Below, one piece after another: positions 55,081 to 63,997 of a stretch of 64,000 bases of DNA (its first letter is position 1; the number at the start of each line of letters is the position of its first letter). The notes beneath the pieces were generated by a model that did no database searches, was not told the DNA's origin, and worked only from the letters and a program-made list of their open reading frames with translations. Made by a program: the position numbers and the translations under genes. The DNA is from a bacterium (lineage in GTDB: Bacteria; Verrucomicrobiota; Verrucomicrobiia; Limisphaerales; RI-55): positions 61,347 to 125,346 of the forward strand of contig WGOC01000012.1 in assembly GCA_016124235.1 (NCBI GenBank). The letters are read 5' to 3'.

Positions 55081-56118
55081 ATGATGCCTACTTTGATTCC
55101 ATCGCAATCGCTTACGGCAGCAGGTAAGTGCGTGATTCCCCTGAAGAGGCATGTTGCCATTCGGAAATCGCCCGCATTCGGCCCCTTCCCGGGCACCTTT
55201 TGTCGTCTGCTTCGTGCAGCGTTGCTGCCTGTGGTCATCGCGATTTCATTTTTATTTAATCCACCCGCCACCGCCGCCGAACATCCGGTCGTCAATCTTT
55301 GGCCAGGTAAACCGCCGGGCGAAACCAAGGAACTCCCGCCCGAAGCTGACTTGACCAAACCAACGGACAATCTGATCGCCGGCCGCCGTTTGATGCGGGT
55401 CGGCAATGTCAGTACACCGTCGTTCACGGTCTATCGCGCGCCGGCGGATAATGCCAACGGCACGTCAGTGATCATATGTCCCGGCGGCGGACACACCATT
55501 CTCGCCTGGGATCTCGAAGGCACCGAAGTCGCCGATTGGTTGAACTCGATTGGCGTTACCGCCTTTGTGCTTAAGTACCGTGTCCCCTCCCGCGCAGTGA
55601 ACGGAAATGAACCGCGCTGGCGGGCGGCAGTCCAGGATGCGCAACGCGCACTGAGCATCGTCCGCAGCCGGGCAAAAGAATACGACATCGATCCGAATCG
55701 AATCGGCATGATGGGCTTTTCCGCTGGTGGCGAAACGGCGTTGCTCGCCTCGACGTTTACCGAGCGAACCTACGATCCGGTGGATGATGCCGACCAGGTG
55801 GCGCTCGCGCCAAATTTTGCCGCGCTGGTTTACGCGGCGGGCGCCGTTCACGGAACGGACCACGAAAAGGTCGACTATCTGAAGATCACCAAGGCAACTC
55901 CGCCAATGTTCATCGCCCAGGCTTATGATGATGGAGTGCCGGTGGAGAATGCGGTCACCATTTTCTCCGAACTGAAGAAAGCCGGTGTACCGGCGGAACT
56001 GCACATTTATTCCGAGGGCGGCCACGGCTACGGATTGCGCGAAACGCGGCAACCGGTCACCACGTGGAACCACCGCATGGCGGATTGGATGCGCGTCAAC
56101 GGCTGGTTATCCAAATAA
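55081..56118 (+). CDS. Exported alpha/beta hydrolase (esterase/lipase-like)
   Basis: This 345-residue protein has a membrane-targeting segment (RAALLPVVIAISFLFNPP before ATAAEHP) and a typical esterase core: the oxyanion region VIICPGGGHTILAWDLEG, nucleophile S214 in MMGFSAGGETALL, acid in IAQAYDDGVPVEN and histidine in YSEGGHGYGLRE. It resembles PVC acetylxylan/feruloyl esterase-like enzymes that act on plant polysaccharides in the periplasm. The exact ester is unknown. The ATG at 55081 (or 55084) gives a long basic leader before the hydrophobic part, so an alternative start inside is possible. Confidence 0.85.
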   Translation: MMPTLIPSQSLTAAGKCVIPLKRHVAIRKSPAFGPFPGTFCRLLRAALLPVVIAISFLFNPPATAAEHPVVNLWPGKPPGETKELPPEADLTKPTDNLIAGRRLMRVGNVSTPSFTVYRAPADNANGTSVIICPGGGHTILAWDLEGTEVADWLNSIGVTAFVLKYRVPSRAVNGNEPRWRAAVQDAQRALSIVRSRAKEYDIDPNRIGMMGFSAGGETALLASTFTERTYDPVDDADQVALAPNFAALVYAAGAVHGTDHEKVDYLKITKATPPMFIAQAYDDGVPVENAVTIFSELKKAGVPAELHIYSEGGHGYGLRETRQPVTTWNHRMADWMRVNGWLSK

Positions 56119-56205
56119 GCCCCGCCGAACGAACGTCGGATCGTCCGATTGCACGTCCAGTTGTCCCTTGCCAAGCCGCGGCAGGTCCCGCATCTTGCGC
56201 CCGAT

Positions 56206-57003
56206 ATGAAGGCATTCGTCATGGTTTTATTGGCGGTCGCGGCTTGCGCATTGGGTTATCTCTGGCTGGATACCGGGCGCAAGGCCGAGCAGAAGGAAAC
56301 GACTTACCAGCAGAAGATCACCGAACTGGAAGACACGGCGCAGACGCAGCAAACCAAACTCGAGGAAACGCAGGCGGGAAAGATCCGGCTCGAGCAGGAC
56401 GTCAAAAACCTGGAGGATCAGTTGCAGATTGCCGCCACCTCGCTGAGCACCGCGTCCAACCAGGTCACGACGTTGCAGGCCAAGGTGGTTGAGGCGGATG
56501 AAGCCGCCAAGAAAGCCGCCGCTGAAATTGCCCAACGCGACCAGAAGATTTCCGAACTCACGACGGAGCGCGACGACTTGACGACCAAAATGAAGTCGCT
56601 CAACGAAAAGATTACCGACCTCGAAGGCAAAATCAGCACCGCCGAGAGCCAGCTGGCCGCCGCCCGCGGTGATCGCTCTTTCCTGCTCAAGGAACTCACC
56701 CGGATGCAGGCCGAAAAGGCGGAACTCGAACGCCAGTTTACCGATCTCGCGGTCCTGCGAGAACAGGTCAACCGCCTGCAAAACGAACTCGCCGTGGCGC
56801 GTCGCGTGGACATGATCCGCTCGGGTCGATACGGCGGACAGGAACTCAAAGGGGCGGCTCTGCTCCAGTCGAAACTCTTCAAGGCCGAACCCGAGCAACC
56901 AACGAAGTCCTACGACCTGGACGTCGAAGTGAAAGCCGATGGATCGGCACCCGTGATCTCCACCAATCGCACGTCGGTCAAGGTCACTCCGCTCAACCAA
57001 TGA
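56206..57003 (+). CDS. Membrane-anchored long coiled-coil protein
   Basis: This 265-residue protein starts with a hydrophobic anchor (MVLLAVAACALGYLWL). A long heptad-rich coiled coil of about 180 residues follows (for example TKLEETQAGKIRLEQDVKNL, KISELTTERDDLTTKMKSL and RMQAEKAELERQFTDL). The last 45 residues are not coiled and contain SYDLDVEVKADGSAPVIS. Such proteins often act as periplasmic spacers or scaffolds. The stop overlaps the moaA start by four bases, so translation is coupled, although no functional link is known. The ATG at 56206 (MKAFVMVLLAV) is the clear start. Confidence 0.83.
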   Translation: MKAFVMVLLAVAACALGYLWLDTGRKAEQKETTYQQKITELEDTAQTQQTKLEETQAGKIRLEQDVKNLEDQLQIAATSLSTASNQVTTLQAKVVEADEAAKKAAAEIAQRDQKISELTTERDDLTTKMKSLNEKITDLEGKISTAESQLAAARGDRSFLLKELTRMQAEKAELERQFTDLAVLREQVNRLQNELAVARRVDMIRSGRYGGQELKGAALLQSKLFKAEPEQPTKSYDLDVEVKADGSAPVISTNRTSVKVTPLNQ

Positions 57004-58067
57004 GCAATGGCGCACCGTTGGTGGATTCGTACGGTCGCACCATGGGCGACCTGCGAATCAGCCTGACGGATCGTTGTAATTTCCGCTGCCTGTATTGCCT
57101 TCCGGAAACGGAGGCCGCGGCGAATTTCTATCAACAACGCTTCGCCCCGGCCGGTCGCAAGTTTTCCACGGAGCCCATTCAACGCCAATGGCAGCCGCGC
57201 ACGGCGCTACTCAGTTACGAAGAGATTGCGCGCATCGTTCGCATCTTCGTTGGGCTCGGCATCCGGAAGATCCGACTCACCGGCGGTGAACCATTGCTGC
57301 GGCGCGATGTCGAATTGATCGTCCAACGCATCGCCGAGATTCCCGGCGTCGAGGATCTTGCACTGACCACCAACGGATTCAATTTCCACGAAAAGGCGGA
57401 CGCGCTGCGAGCGGCCGGTTTGACGCGCATCAGTTTCAGCCTCGACTCGCTTGATCGCGCGAACTTCAGAAAGATCACCGGTACGGATTACCTGGAAACG
57501 GTGCTCCACAACATTCGCCTCGCGAAAAGCATCGGCCTGCGACCGGTGAAGGTGAACGCCGTGATCATTCGCGAACTGAACGAGCATGAGATCGTACCCC
57601 TTGCGGAGTTCGCCCGCACCGAGGGTGTCTCCATGCGGTTCATCGAATTCATGCCACTCGATTCCGCCCGTGCGTGGCTCAAGGAACTGGTGATGCCCGG
57701 TCGGGAGATTCTCGCGACGCTGCAAAAGCATTTCGACTTGCAAGCGGCACCCGCGCGCGATGCGGCGGAGACTGCCCAACGTTGGCGGATCGCCGGAAGC
57801 GACGCCGAGATCGGCATCATCGCGCCGGTCACGGAACCATTTTGCGGACATTGCAATCGTATCCGGCTTACTTCAGACGGCAAGGTGCGCACCTGCCTGT
57901 TCAGTTTGAATGAACCGGATTTGAAAAAGGAGTTGCGAGCCGGCGCGACCGACGAACGGCTTGCGGCCTGGATTCGCGGAATCGTGTGGCAAAAGGAGGA
58001 ACGCCACCACATCGGCGAACAGGACTTTCAACAACCGGAACGCAGCATGAGCTGCATCGGCGGGTAA
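57000..58067 (+). CDS. moaA: GTP 3',8-cyclase (molybdenum cofactor synthesis)
   Basis: MoaA is a radical-SAM enzyme that converts GTP to 3',8-cyclo-7,8-dihydro-GTP. The first cluster is C26-x3-C30-x2-C33 in DRCNFRCLYC, the SAM motif is GGEP (95-98), and the second cluster is in PFCGHCNRIRLTSDGKVRTCLF. The C-terminus ends in GG, as needed for activity. The segment between the first cluster and LLSYEEI (about residues 36-70) is about 25 residues longer than usual. No other moa, moe or mod gene is in view. The start is the ATG at 57000, overlapping the coiled-coil gene stop. Confidence 0.95.
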   Translation: MSNGAPLVDSYGRTMGDLRISLTDRCNFRCLYCLPETEAAANFYQQRFAPAGRKFSTEPIQRQWQPRTALLSYEEIARIVRIFVGLGIRKIRLTGGEPLLRRDVELIVQRIAEIPGVEDLALTTNGFNFHEKADALRAAGLTRISFSLDSLDRANFRKITGTDYLETVLHNIRLAKSIGLRPVKVNAVIIRELNEHEIVPLAEFARTEGVSMRFIEFMPLDSARAWLKELVMPGREILATLQKHFDLQAAPARDAAETAQRWRIAGSDAEIGIIAPVTEPFCGHCNRIRLTSDGKVRTCLFSLNEPDLKKELRAGATDERLAAWIRGIVWQKEERHHIGEQDFQQPERSMSCIGG

Positions 58068-58105
58068 ATCTCAAAACCGCCCGTTCCAAACTCTACTCGC
58101 TTGTG

Positions 58106-59389
58106 TCAGGCTGACTTCAGCTTCCACGGACTTCGATAAGCGATGTGATCAAATTTCTGTAGCGCTGGCTCGACGCGCTCTTCGCTGACGCCCTGTTCCA
58201 GTTTGATCTCGCCGCCCATTTTTTCCGCGAGACACGCCAACCGGGTGAACACATTCGCTCGGAAGCCATCTTTCACCGGAAAGATCGGTGGCCTGCCCGA
58301 CCGTATCGCGTTCGTCCAGTTGTCGATGTGATCCCTGCTGCGCTCGATGGACGAGACGATTTCCTTCGATATATAAGGAACCACGTTTCGGCTCGCCCCC
58401 ACGCCGGGCGAACCGCCTTCCACCACAGCCGTGTCCTTCGTGCCGAGATACTTCGCACCATAATCGGTCTTGCCTTGTTTGACACCGGGCTGCGCCCAAA
58501 CGATGTCCAGCGTGGGATCGACGAGTTCGAAACGAACCTCGCAACCGGCGGAATATTCGGGCCTCGCAGCATCCGCCGGCAGGCGGGTGAAGATCACCTT
58601 GCGCAGGCGTCGCGGATCAAGGTCGAGAAACCACGTCATCAGGCCGAAGACGTGGAAGCCGTGGCCGCACAACTCGCCGCCGCCGAGGTCCGGCACGTTC
58701 CGCCAACCGCCGGCAAAGAGCTTCTCGTCAAACGGTCGTTCGTTCAGTGGTCCCAACCACAGATTCCAATCCAATCCGGCAGGAGGCGCCGACGAAGGCG
58801 AGGATTCAACTCGTGGATCGGGCGGGTGCCAGCATTCGACTCGTTGGATATCGCCTAGCATGCCGGAACGGATGACCTGACACGCCGCGAATCCCAGAGG
58901 GTTCGAGCGTGCCTGACCGCCGACCTGGACAACGCGCTTTGTCTCCGCGACCACTTGCTTCATCCGCAACCCTTCCTCAAGCGAGCGGCAAAACGGCGTT
59001 TCGAGATAGACGTGTTTGCCAGCCTGACAAGCCTGGATCGCCATGAGCGCGTGCCAGTGGTCCGGTGTGGCAATAACCACGGCGTCGATGTCTTTGCGAT
59101 CCAGCAGGCGGCGATAATCCTGAAATCCGGCAACGGGTCCGGACTGTTTTGATTGTGCCTCCTTCAGCCGCCGTTGATCCACATCGCAGACCGCGCCCAC
59201 GTGCTTGAATCTGCGCAACAAATCGCGGCCGCGCATGCCGAGCCCGATGTGTCCGGTCACGATGCGGTCGTTGGCTCCCGGCCTTCCATCGAAAGCCAGC
59301 ACGCCGGCCGGAATGATTTGAGGTCCGATTGCGGCTCCGGCGATCAGAGGACCAGTTCTTTTCAAAAAAGCTCTGCGCGATAAGTTCAT
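58106..59389 (-). CDS. Tat-exported MocA-like oxidoreductase lacking the EKP lysine
   Basis: This 427-residue protein has the twin-arginine signal MNLSRRAFLKRTG followed by a hydrophobic stretch to about residue 35. The Rossmann part has IVTGHIGLGMRGRDLLRRF and AVVIATPDHWHALMAI, and the rest matches PVC exported GFO/IDH/MocA proteins (GGGELCGHGFHVFGLMTWF). The catalytic EKP motif is replaced by E130-T131-P132 (YLETPFCRS), so the catalytic lysine is missing. It might bind NAD(P) and sugar without redox activity or use another residue. The start is the ATG at 59389. A long in-frame region upstream up to 59560 is unlike a signal. Confidence 0.88.
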   Translation of the reverse strand: MNLSRRAFLKRTGPLIAGAAIGPQIIPAGVLAFDGRPGANDRIVTGHIGLGMRGRDLLRRFKHVGAVCDVDQRRLKEAQSKQSGPVAGFQDYRRLLDRKDIDAVVIATPDHWHALMAIQACQAGKHVYLETPFCRSLEEGLRMKQVVAETKRVVQVGGQARSNPLGFAACQVIRSGMLGDIQRVECWHPPDPRVESSPSSAPPAGLDWNLWLGPLNERPFDEKLFAGGWRNVPDLGGGELCGHGFHVFGLMTWFLDLDPRRLRKVIFTRLPADAARPEYSAGCEVRFELVDPTLDIVWAQPGVKQGKTDYGAKYLGTKDTAVVEGGSPGVGASRNVVPYISKEIVSSIERSRDHIDNWTNAIRSGRPPIFPVKDGFRANVFTRLACLAEKMGGEIKLEQGVSEERVEPALQKFDHIAYRSPWKLKSA

Positions 59390-59526
59390 GATGAGATTGA
59401 ATGTTGGAAATCCTTGTCGATGGTTTCGGAACGAATCGGTTATCCCGATACCGATTTGCGGTATTCCCCGGAAACGGAGACAATGAGACGACGAACAATG
59501 AAGGCCCGTGTGAGTGCGACGAATTC

Positions 59527-60369
59527 CTATTGGAGGAACCCAGATCGGTCCCAAAGCCAATGGATATCGTCAAACCTCGCGTCCAACGATCGTTTTATGT
59601 TCTCCGCAGTGGCAGCAGTGCCATAGAAATCCTCCGCCTTCCAATGGCGTTTCTCCCAGTGCCCATCGGCAAACATCAGGTTGCCGTACTTCAAGTGGCG
59701 CCCTTTCGGAAAACCGCCAGTTCCATCACGCAAGTCATTTGGCGGCACTGCAAAGATCAGCCCGTCGTCAAGCGTAGGATGAATTTCTTCGATAAACGTG
59801 AAAGTTCGCACCGGATCCCGTATCTGATCCATAGTTTTGCACACCCCCAGTTCCATGATCTTCGAGGCATTTGCTCCCATGTACCCATTCAGCGAGTACG
59901 AACGGACGAGAAACCGCCATTGCGTCCCCACAAGCATGCGGGTTCTGTCTGAAGGGCAGTGAAACACCCGGGCGTTGGGCGTGTAGTTGCCGAGCATCGC
60001 TCCATACAGGTACTCCGGGTCGATCAAGAGGCGGACATCAAAGTTGTCCAGGTTTTGGGGATTCCCCCCCAGGTAGCCACCCACCCAGGATGGGTTCTGC
60101 GGAATCTTGCCCGAAGACGGACCAAATCCGTTGGGGACGAGGCGGCCGTTGTTATCACCAATATAAAGCTGCCATGCCACCTGCAACTGGTGCAGGTTGT
60201 TCATGCACTCGATGGTTCGTGCGCGTTCCTTCGATCGGCCGAGCGCCGGCAACAGTAGAGCGGCCAGCACGGCAATGATCGCAATGACCACCAACATTTC
60301 GATCAACGTGAAACCGGACTCTTTGGGCCCGGCAACGCTCACCCCAATAAGCCCATTTTTCGATCTCAT
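59527..60369 (-). CDS. Type IV pilin-like protein with H-X9-DG motif
   Basis: This 280-residue protein has the prepilin site [20 protein letters not shown] (cleavage before F20, E24) and a hydrophobic helix. Then come [20 protein letters not shown], the CPSDRT signature and the H-X9-DG motif ([13 protein letters not shown]). This is the PVC 'prepilin-type' family, often encoded in many copies per genome. The ATG at 60369 is preferred because AAAGGA lies eight bases upstream; an in-frame ATG at 60387 adds six residues. It lies in a minus-strand run with the orphan exported protein. Confidence 0.93.
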   Translation of the reverse strand: MRSKNGLIGVSVAGPKESGFTLIEMLVVIAIIAVLAALLLPALGRSKERARTIECMNNLHQLQVAWQLYIGDNNGRLVPNGFGPSSGKIPQNPSWVGGYLGGNPQNLDNFDVRLLIDPEYLYGAMLGNYTPNARVFHCPSDRTRMLVGTQWRFLVRSYSLNGYMGANASKIMELGVCKTMDQIRDPVRTFTFIEEIHPTLDDGLIFAVPPNDLRDGTGGFPKGRHLKYGNLMFADGHWEKRHWKAEDFYGTAATAENIKRSLDARFDDIHWLWDRSGFLQ

Positions 60370-60468
60370 ATCGTGTTTCCTTTCCATACCTTGACGCCGG
60401 GTTTAACTCGCTTCCGGCTGTTGTCAACGATTCTGGCAAACCATTTCCGAAACAACCCGCTCAGGAGC

Positions 60469-60500
60469 CACCGGCCGGATACGGTTTACTCCGGCCGGTG
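60469..60500 (-). terminator. GC-rich hairpin, possible terminator of the orphan exported gene
   Basis: CACCGGCCGG (60469-60478) and CCGGCCGGTG (60491-60500) form a perfect 10-bp stem around a 12-base loop, 18 bases after the stop at 60519 on the minus strand. The flank is not T-rich, so it could be a regulatory or repeat hairpin instead. Confidence 0.5.
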
Positions 60501-60518
60501 ACGGTTAAACCGAGCTGG

Positions 60519-61082
60519 TCAGCCGTTGTAGATATAAACCGTTCCGTCCTCGTACAGAATCGCGTACGAAAGCTCGCTGCCGTTGTACACGTAGTACGTG
60601 TTGTTGTAATACGCCATTCCACTCAGGTAGAAATGTTGATGTCCTCCCGTGACTTCGTTCCCCATGAAATCGGTGCCCGAACTCATGGTGCCAATGTATT
60701 GCGACTCGCCATAAACAGGCGTGTAATGATCCGGTACGTTGGCATAAGAAGTATCAGATTTTTCATATTGATTCTTCAGAACGCAGTACGACGGATCCGT
60801 ATTGGACCACATTTCACTCGACCACCAGTAAATGCTGGTGACCGTGGAATTGGTGGACACCTGCAAATCGGTGTTTTGTGCGAGCCACGTATACGGATTC
60901 GGATAAGCATTGGAGTTGGTCAGCGCGGGTGAAGGATTGTATTCAGGCCAAGACCCCGGCCGGTAAGAACTCCAATAACTCGAGTCAGCCGATATCGCTT
61001 CGATATAGGGTGCCGTCGCCAGGCTTGCCGTGACGGAGCCAGCGGCAACCAGGGCCGTGACGAGGAGATGTTTGAAACGCAT
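60519..61082 (-). CDS. Orphan exported protein rich in Tyr, Ser and Asn
   Basis: This is a 187-residue protein with signal peptide FKHLLVTALVAAGSVTASLA. The ATG at 61082 is supported by GAAAGG upstream. The mature part is very rich in Tyr, Ser, Asn and Trp (SYWSSYRPGSWPEYNPSP; MAYYNNTYYVYNG; VYIYNG at the end), with a single Cys. It contains no recognised domain; the aromatic and Gly/Ser spacing suggests a beta-rich carbohydrate-binding or structural protein. It lies about 150 bases upstream of the pilin-like gene on the same strand. Confidence 0.72.
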   Translation of the reverse strand: MRFKHLLVTALVAAGSVTASLATAPYIEAISADSSYWSSYRPGSWPEYNPSPALTNSNAYPNPYTWLAQNTDLQVSTNSTVTSIYWWSSEMWSNTDPSYCVLKNQYEKSDTSYANVPDHYTPVYGESQYIGTMSSGTDFMGNEVTGGHQHFYLSGMAYYNNTYYVYNGSELSYAILYEDGTVYIYNG

Positions 61083-61260
61083 AGTGAACCTTTCTTTGAG
61101 TATTGTTGATCTGATCATTTCTCCCATCCTCAATACTTCTGGAATCAGGATTGACCCATTGATACCTGAAAGCGCGGCCAACCAACCATCCCCGGAAATA
61201 CCCATATTTTGTCGCCAGCGGACGAAATCATGTAAGAATTCACATAGCTACCACGTGGGG

Positions 61261-61923
61261 TCATGTTCTCCGGTTCACAAGTTTCACCGCCGCGTCGGTT
61301 GATCCTTCCGTTGTTGCCGTGCCATATAATTTCGCCAGCGCCGAAGTGCAGGAATGCACTCCGAGTTTCGGGTAAATGTTGTTCAGGTGGTTCTGCACCG
61401 TTCCGACCGTGATGCCCAAGCGTTCCGCCACCAGCTTGTAGGACAGGCCATCCGCCACCGCCGCCATGACCCTCGCCTCTCGGGGAGTCAGACGATGCCA
61501 GTCCGGATTCACCTGCCGGCCTTGGCGCAAGCGATCCAACAAAAGCGTCGTAAGTTCCGGTGGCAAGGGAGTGCCACCATGTTCAATCACGGCCAGCACC
61601 CGCCACACTTCATGCACTGAACAGGGCCATGCAATAATGCCATCCGCCCCGGCCTCGAGGGCAGAGAGTAATACAAGTCGTGACACACCGAGATCGTCCA
61701 GCAGCAACAAACTGCGGGTGCGCGGACGCAGGGCGACGATCAAGGAAGCGGTCATGTGGAAATCCACTTCCGGAAACAGGAATACGATTTGCGTTTGTTT
61801 GGGCAGGCTGCGCGGCGCTTGATCCGGCAGACACGTGATCGCCCGGCACCGGAACCCGCCGCTGCTGTTCAAGAGCGCGGCAAAATCGCCCGTCTTGCGG
61901 GCGTGCCTGCCGATCACCGTCAC
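61261..61923 (-). CDS. LuxR-type regulator with degenerate receiver
   Basis: This is a 220-residue transcriptional regulator. The C-terminal HTH (about 143-200) is a clear LuxR/NarL domain: LTPREARVMAAVADGLSYK, then GITVGTVQNHLNNIYPKLGV. The N-terminal part has the trace of a receiver (SALEAGADGIIAWPCSVHEV) but no phospho-acceptor aspartate or conserved lysine is visible, so phosphorylation is unlikely. It may respond to protein or ligand contact. The GTG at 61923 is the first start; a second GTG lies two codons on. It is on the minus strand, downstream of the hybrid kinase gene. Confidence 0.82.
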   Translation of the reverse strand: MTVIGRHARKTGDFAALLNSSGGFRCRAITCLPDQAPRSLPKQTQIVFLFPEVDFHMTASLIVALRPRTRSLLLLDDLGVSRLVLLSALEAGADGIIAWPCSVHEVWRVLAVIEHGGTPLPPELTTLLLDRLRQGRQVNPDWHRLTPREARVMAAVADGLSYKLVAERLGITVGTVQNHLNNIYPKLGVHSCTSALAKLYGTATTEGSTDAAVKLVNRRT

Positions 61924-62083
61924 TGAAATCGTTTTCCCCCATTTCCCTCTCGCGCCGATCCATTTCCTTGATTCCGCCCCAATTCTGGATGGCGGCGGCT
62001 TTCAACGGGTAAGGAAGTATGTCCCCCCCCTCAATGGAGCCTGCAAGCGACAATTTGAGGGGCGGACAAGGGCGAGCGCTGCC

Positions 62084-63997
62084 TTACAGCAACACCCGGT
62101 GCAATGACTCGAGCATCGCTTCCACGGTAAACGGCTTGATCAGGTGACGAACCTTGGTTTCCTCGGCCACGTCCATCACGCGGCGCATTTCGCCATAGCC
62201 GGTCATGAGAATGATTCGCGATGAAGGATCAATCTCCCGGAACTTCAGCACCAGTTCCTTGCCGTGAACACCGGGCATGAGGTAGTCGACGATGATGATG
62301 TTGATGGCGGACGGATCCTTGCTGAATTCCGCCAGCCCCAGTTCACCGTTGGGAAATGTCACGACTTCATAGCCGTAGTGGCGGAGACCTTCCGCGACCA
62401 TTTCGCAGATCGCTTCATCGTCGTCCATCACCATCACGCGTTCACCCCGGCCGCGGCGGATGAAAGTGGTTTCGTAGTCCTCCGTCTCCACGGCGCCCGC
62501 CTGGGCCGCGGGCAGATACACGGAAAACTTCGTGCCCTTCCCCAGTTCGCTTTGCACGTCGATGAATCCGCCGTGGCTCTTCACAATGCCGAGCGCGCTC
62601 GACAAGCCCAGCCCCGTGCCCGCACCGATGTCCTTGGTCGTGAAAAACGGTTCAAATATCTTGTCGATGATGTCCGCCGCAATGCCCGCACCCGTATCCT
62701 CCACGATCATCTTGGCGTAAGCTCCGGCGGCCGGCGCCTCCAGTTCCAACGCGCGCACAGGATCGAGAAGTTCATTTTCCAACCGGATGTTCAACTGACC
62801 GCCGTGAGTCATTGCGTCGCGCGCGTTGACGCAAAGGTTCATCAACACCTGATGCAATTGCGTCGCGTCACCGATGATGGGCAGCGGATTTTCGTTGATT
62901 TCGGAGGATAACTCGATGGTCGGCGGGATCGTTTCCAGCAGGATCTTTTCGATCTCCTTGACGACGTATTTCAACTGCACCAGACGGCGCTCGCCCTCCA
63001 CGCCACGCGCAAAGGCGAGGATCTGTTTGATGATGTTCTTCCCGCGCAACGCGCTCTTTTCAATCGTCTCGATCAGGCGGGCGGTGGGATGATCCTTCAA
63101 TTGCCCTTTCGCGAGATGCGACGCCACCAGGATCGGGGTCAACGCATTGTTCAAGTCATGCGCGATGCCGCCCGCCAAAGTGCCAATACTTTGCATTCGC
63201 TGCACCCGGAGGAACTGGGCTTCAATCTTCTTCTTGTCCTCGACGTTGCGAATGAACAATTGCACCGCCGGTTGGGTTTCCCACGGAAAATAACTGGCCG
63301 TCACCTCCGCCGGAAAACGGCGGCCATCCTCGCGCAGCAGCTCGACTTCAAACGTGATCGGACGCGCGCCGGCCGCCAAAAGCGATTCCAGGTTGCGACC
63401 GACTTGATCCCGGTATTCGCGCGGCACGTAGTGAAAGACCTTATGCAGGCGGATCGCCGTCTCATTGGGTACGCGCAACATGTCGCGCATCGCCGCGTTG
63501 GACAATCGGATGTTGGCGTCGGTGTCCAGAACCACGATGCCTTCGGGTGCCAGCTCAATGATTTTTTCGAAGCGAGCCCGCTCGCCGACCATCCGCCGGA
63601 ACCGGCGCAATTGCGTGATGGTGCGGACGCGGGCCTTGAGTTCGAGGGAATTGACCGGCTTGTTCAGAAATTCATCCGCGCCAGCCTCGATGCCTTGAAG
63701 GCGGGATTTTTGATCGTCCAACGCAGTGATGAAAATAACCGGCAAATCGCCAAACCGATCATCCGCGCGCAACTGGCGGCACACCGCAAAACCATCCATC
63801 TCGGGCAACATGACGTCGAGGAGGATCAGATCCGGATCAAACGAAGGCACCGTGTTCAATGCCTCTTTGCCATTGGTGGCGGTCGCGATTTCATAGCCCT
63901 CCGGCGCCAGCACGTTAGACAACACCCGCAAAATGATTGGGTCGTCATCCACGATGAGGATTCGGCTGGCCTGCGAGATGTTGACGTTCTGTGGCAA
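62084..63997 (-). CDS. Hybrid histidine kinase (receiver-PAS-HisKA-HATPase-receiver)
   Basis: This 637-residue signal kinase has a first receiver (11-128) with D61 in LILLDVMLPEMDG. The PAS domain (about 140-255) has IVVLDTDANIRLSNAA. The dimerisation helix has H280 in GTLAGGIAHDLNN, and the ATPase has N391 in LMNLCVNARDAM and DTGAGIA near 434. The second receiver has D571 in IIIVDYLMPGVHG. With receivers at both ends it is likely a phosphorelay component; no Hpt gene is visible. The TTG at 63997 is three bases from the window end, so the true start may lie outside. It precedes the LuxR-type regulator, a possible target. Confidence 0.88.
   Translation of the reverse strand: MPQNVNISQASRILIVDDDPIILRVLSNVLAPEGYEIATATNGKEALNTVPSFDPDLILLDVMLPEMDGFAVCRQLRADDRFGDLPVIFITALDDQKSRLQGIEAGADEFLNKPVNSLELKARVRTITQLRRFRRMVGERARFEKIIELAPEGIVVLDTDANIRLSNAAMRDMLRVPNETAIRLHKVFHYVPREYRDQVGRNLESLLAAGARPITFEVELLREDGRRFPAEVTASYFPWETQPAVQLFIRNVEDKKKIEAQFLRVQRMQSIGTLAGGIAHDLNNALTPILVASHLAKGQLKDHPTARLIETIEKSALRGKNIIKQILAFARGVEGERRLVQLKYVVKEIEKILLETIPPTIELSSEINENPLPIIGDATQLHQVLMNLCVNARDAMTHGGQLNIRLENELLDPVRALELEAPAAGAYAKMIVEDTGAGIAADIIDKIFEPFFTTKDIGAGTGLGLSSALGIVKSHGGFIDVQSELGKGTKFSVYLPAAQAGAVETEDYETTFIRRGRGERVMVMDDDEAICEMVAEGLRHYGYEVVTFPNGELGLAEFSKDPSAINIIIVDYLMPGVHGKELVLKFREIDPSSRIILMTGYGEMRRVMDVAEETKVRHLIKPFTVEAMLESLHRVLL

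Noticed and set aside
61610..62053. 147-residue minus-strand frame over the LuxR-type regulator start
   Set aside because: It overlaps the regulator in another frame and crosses the C-run near 62022; no motif supports it.
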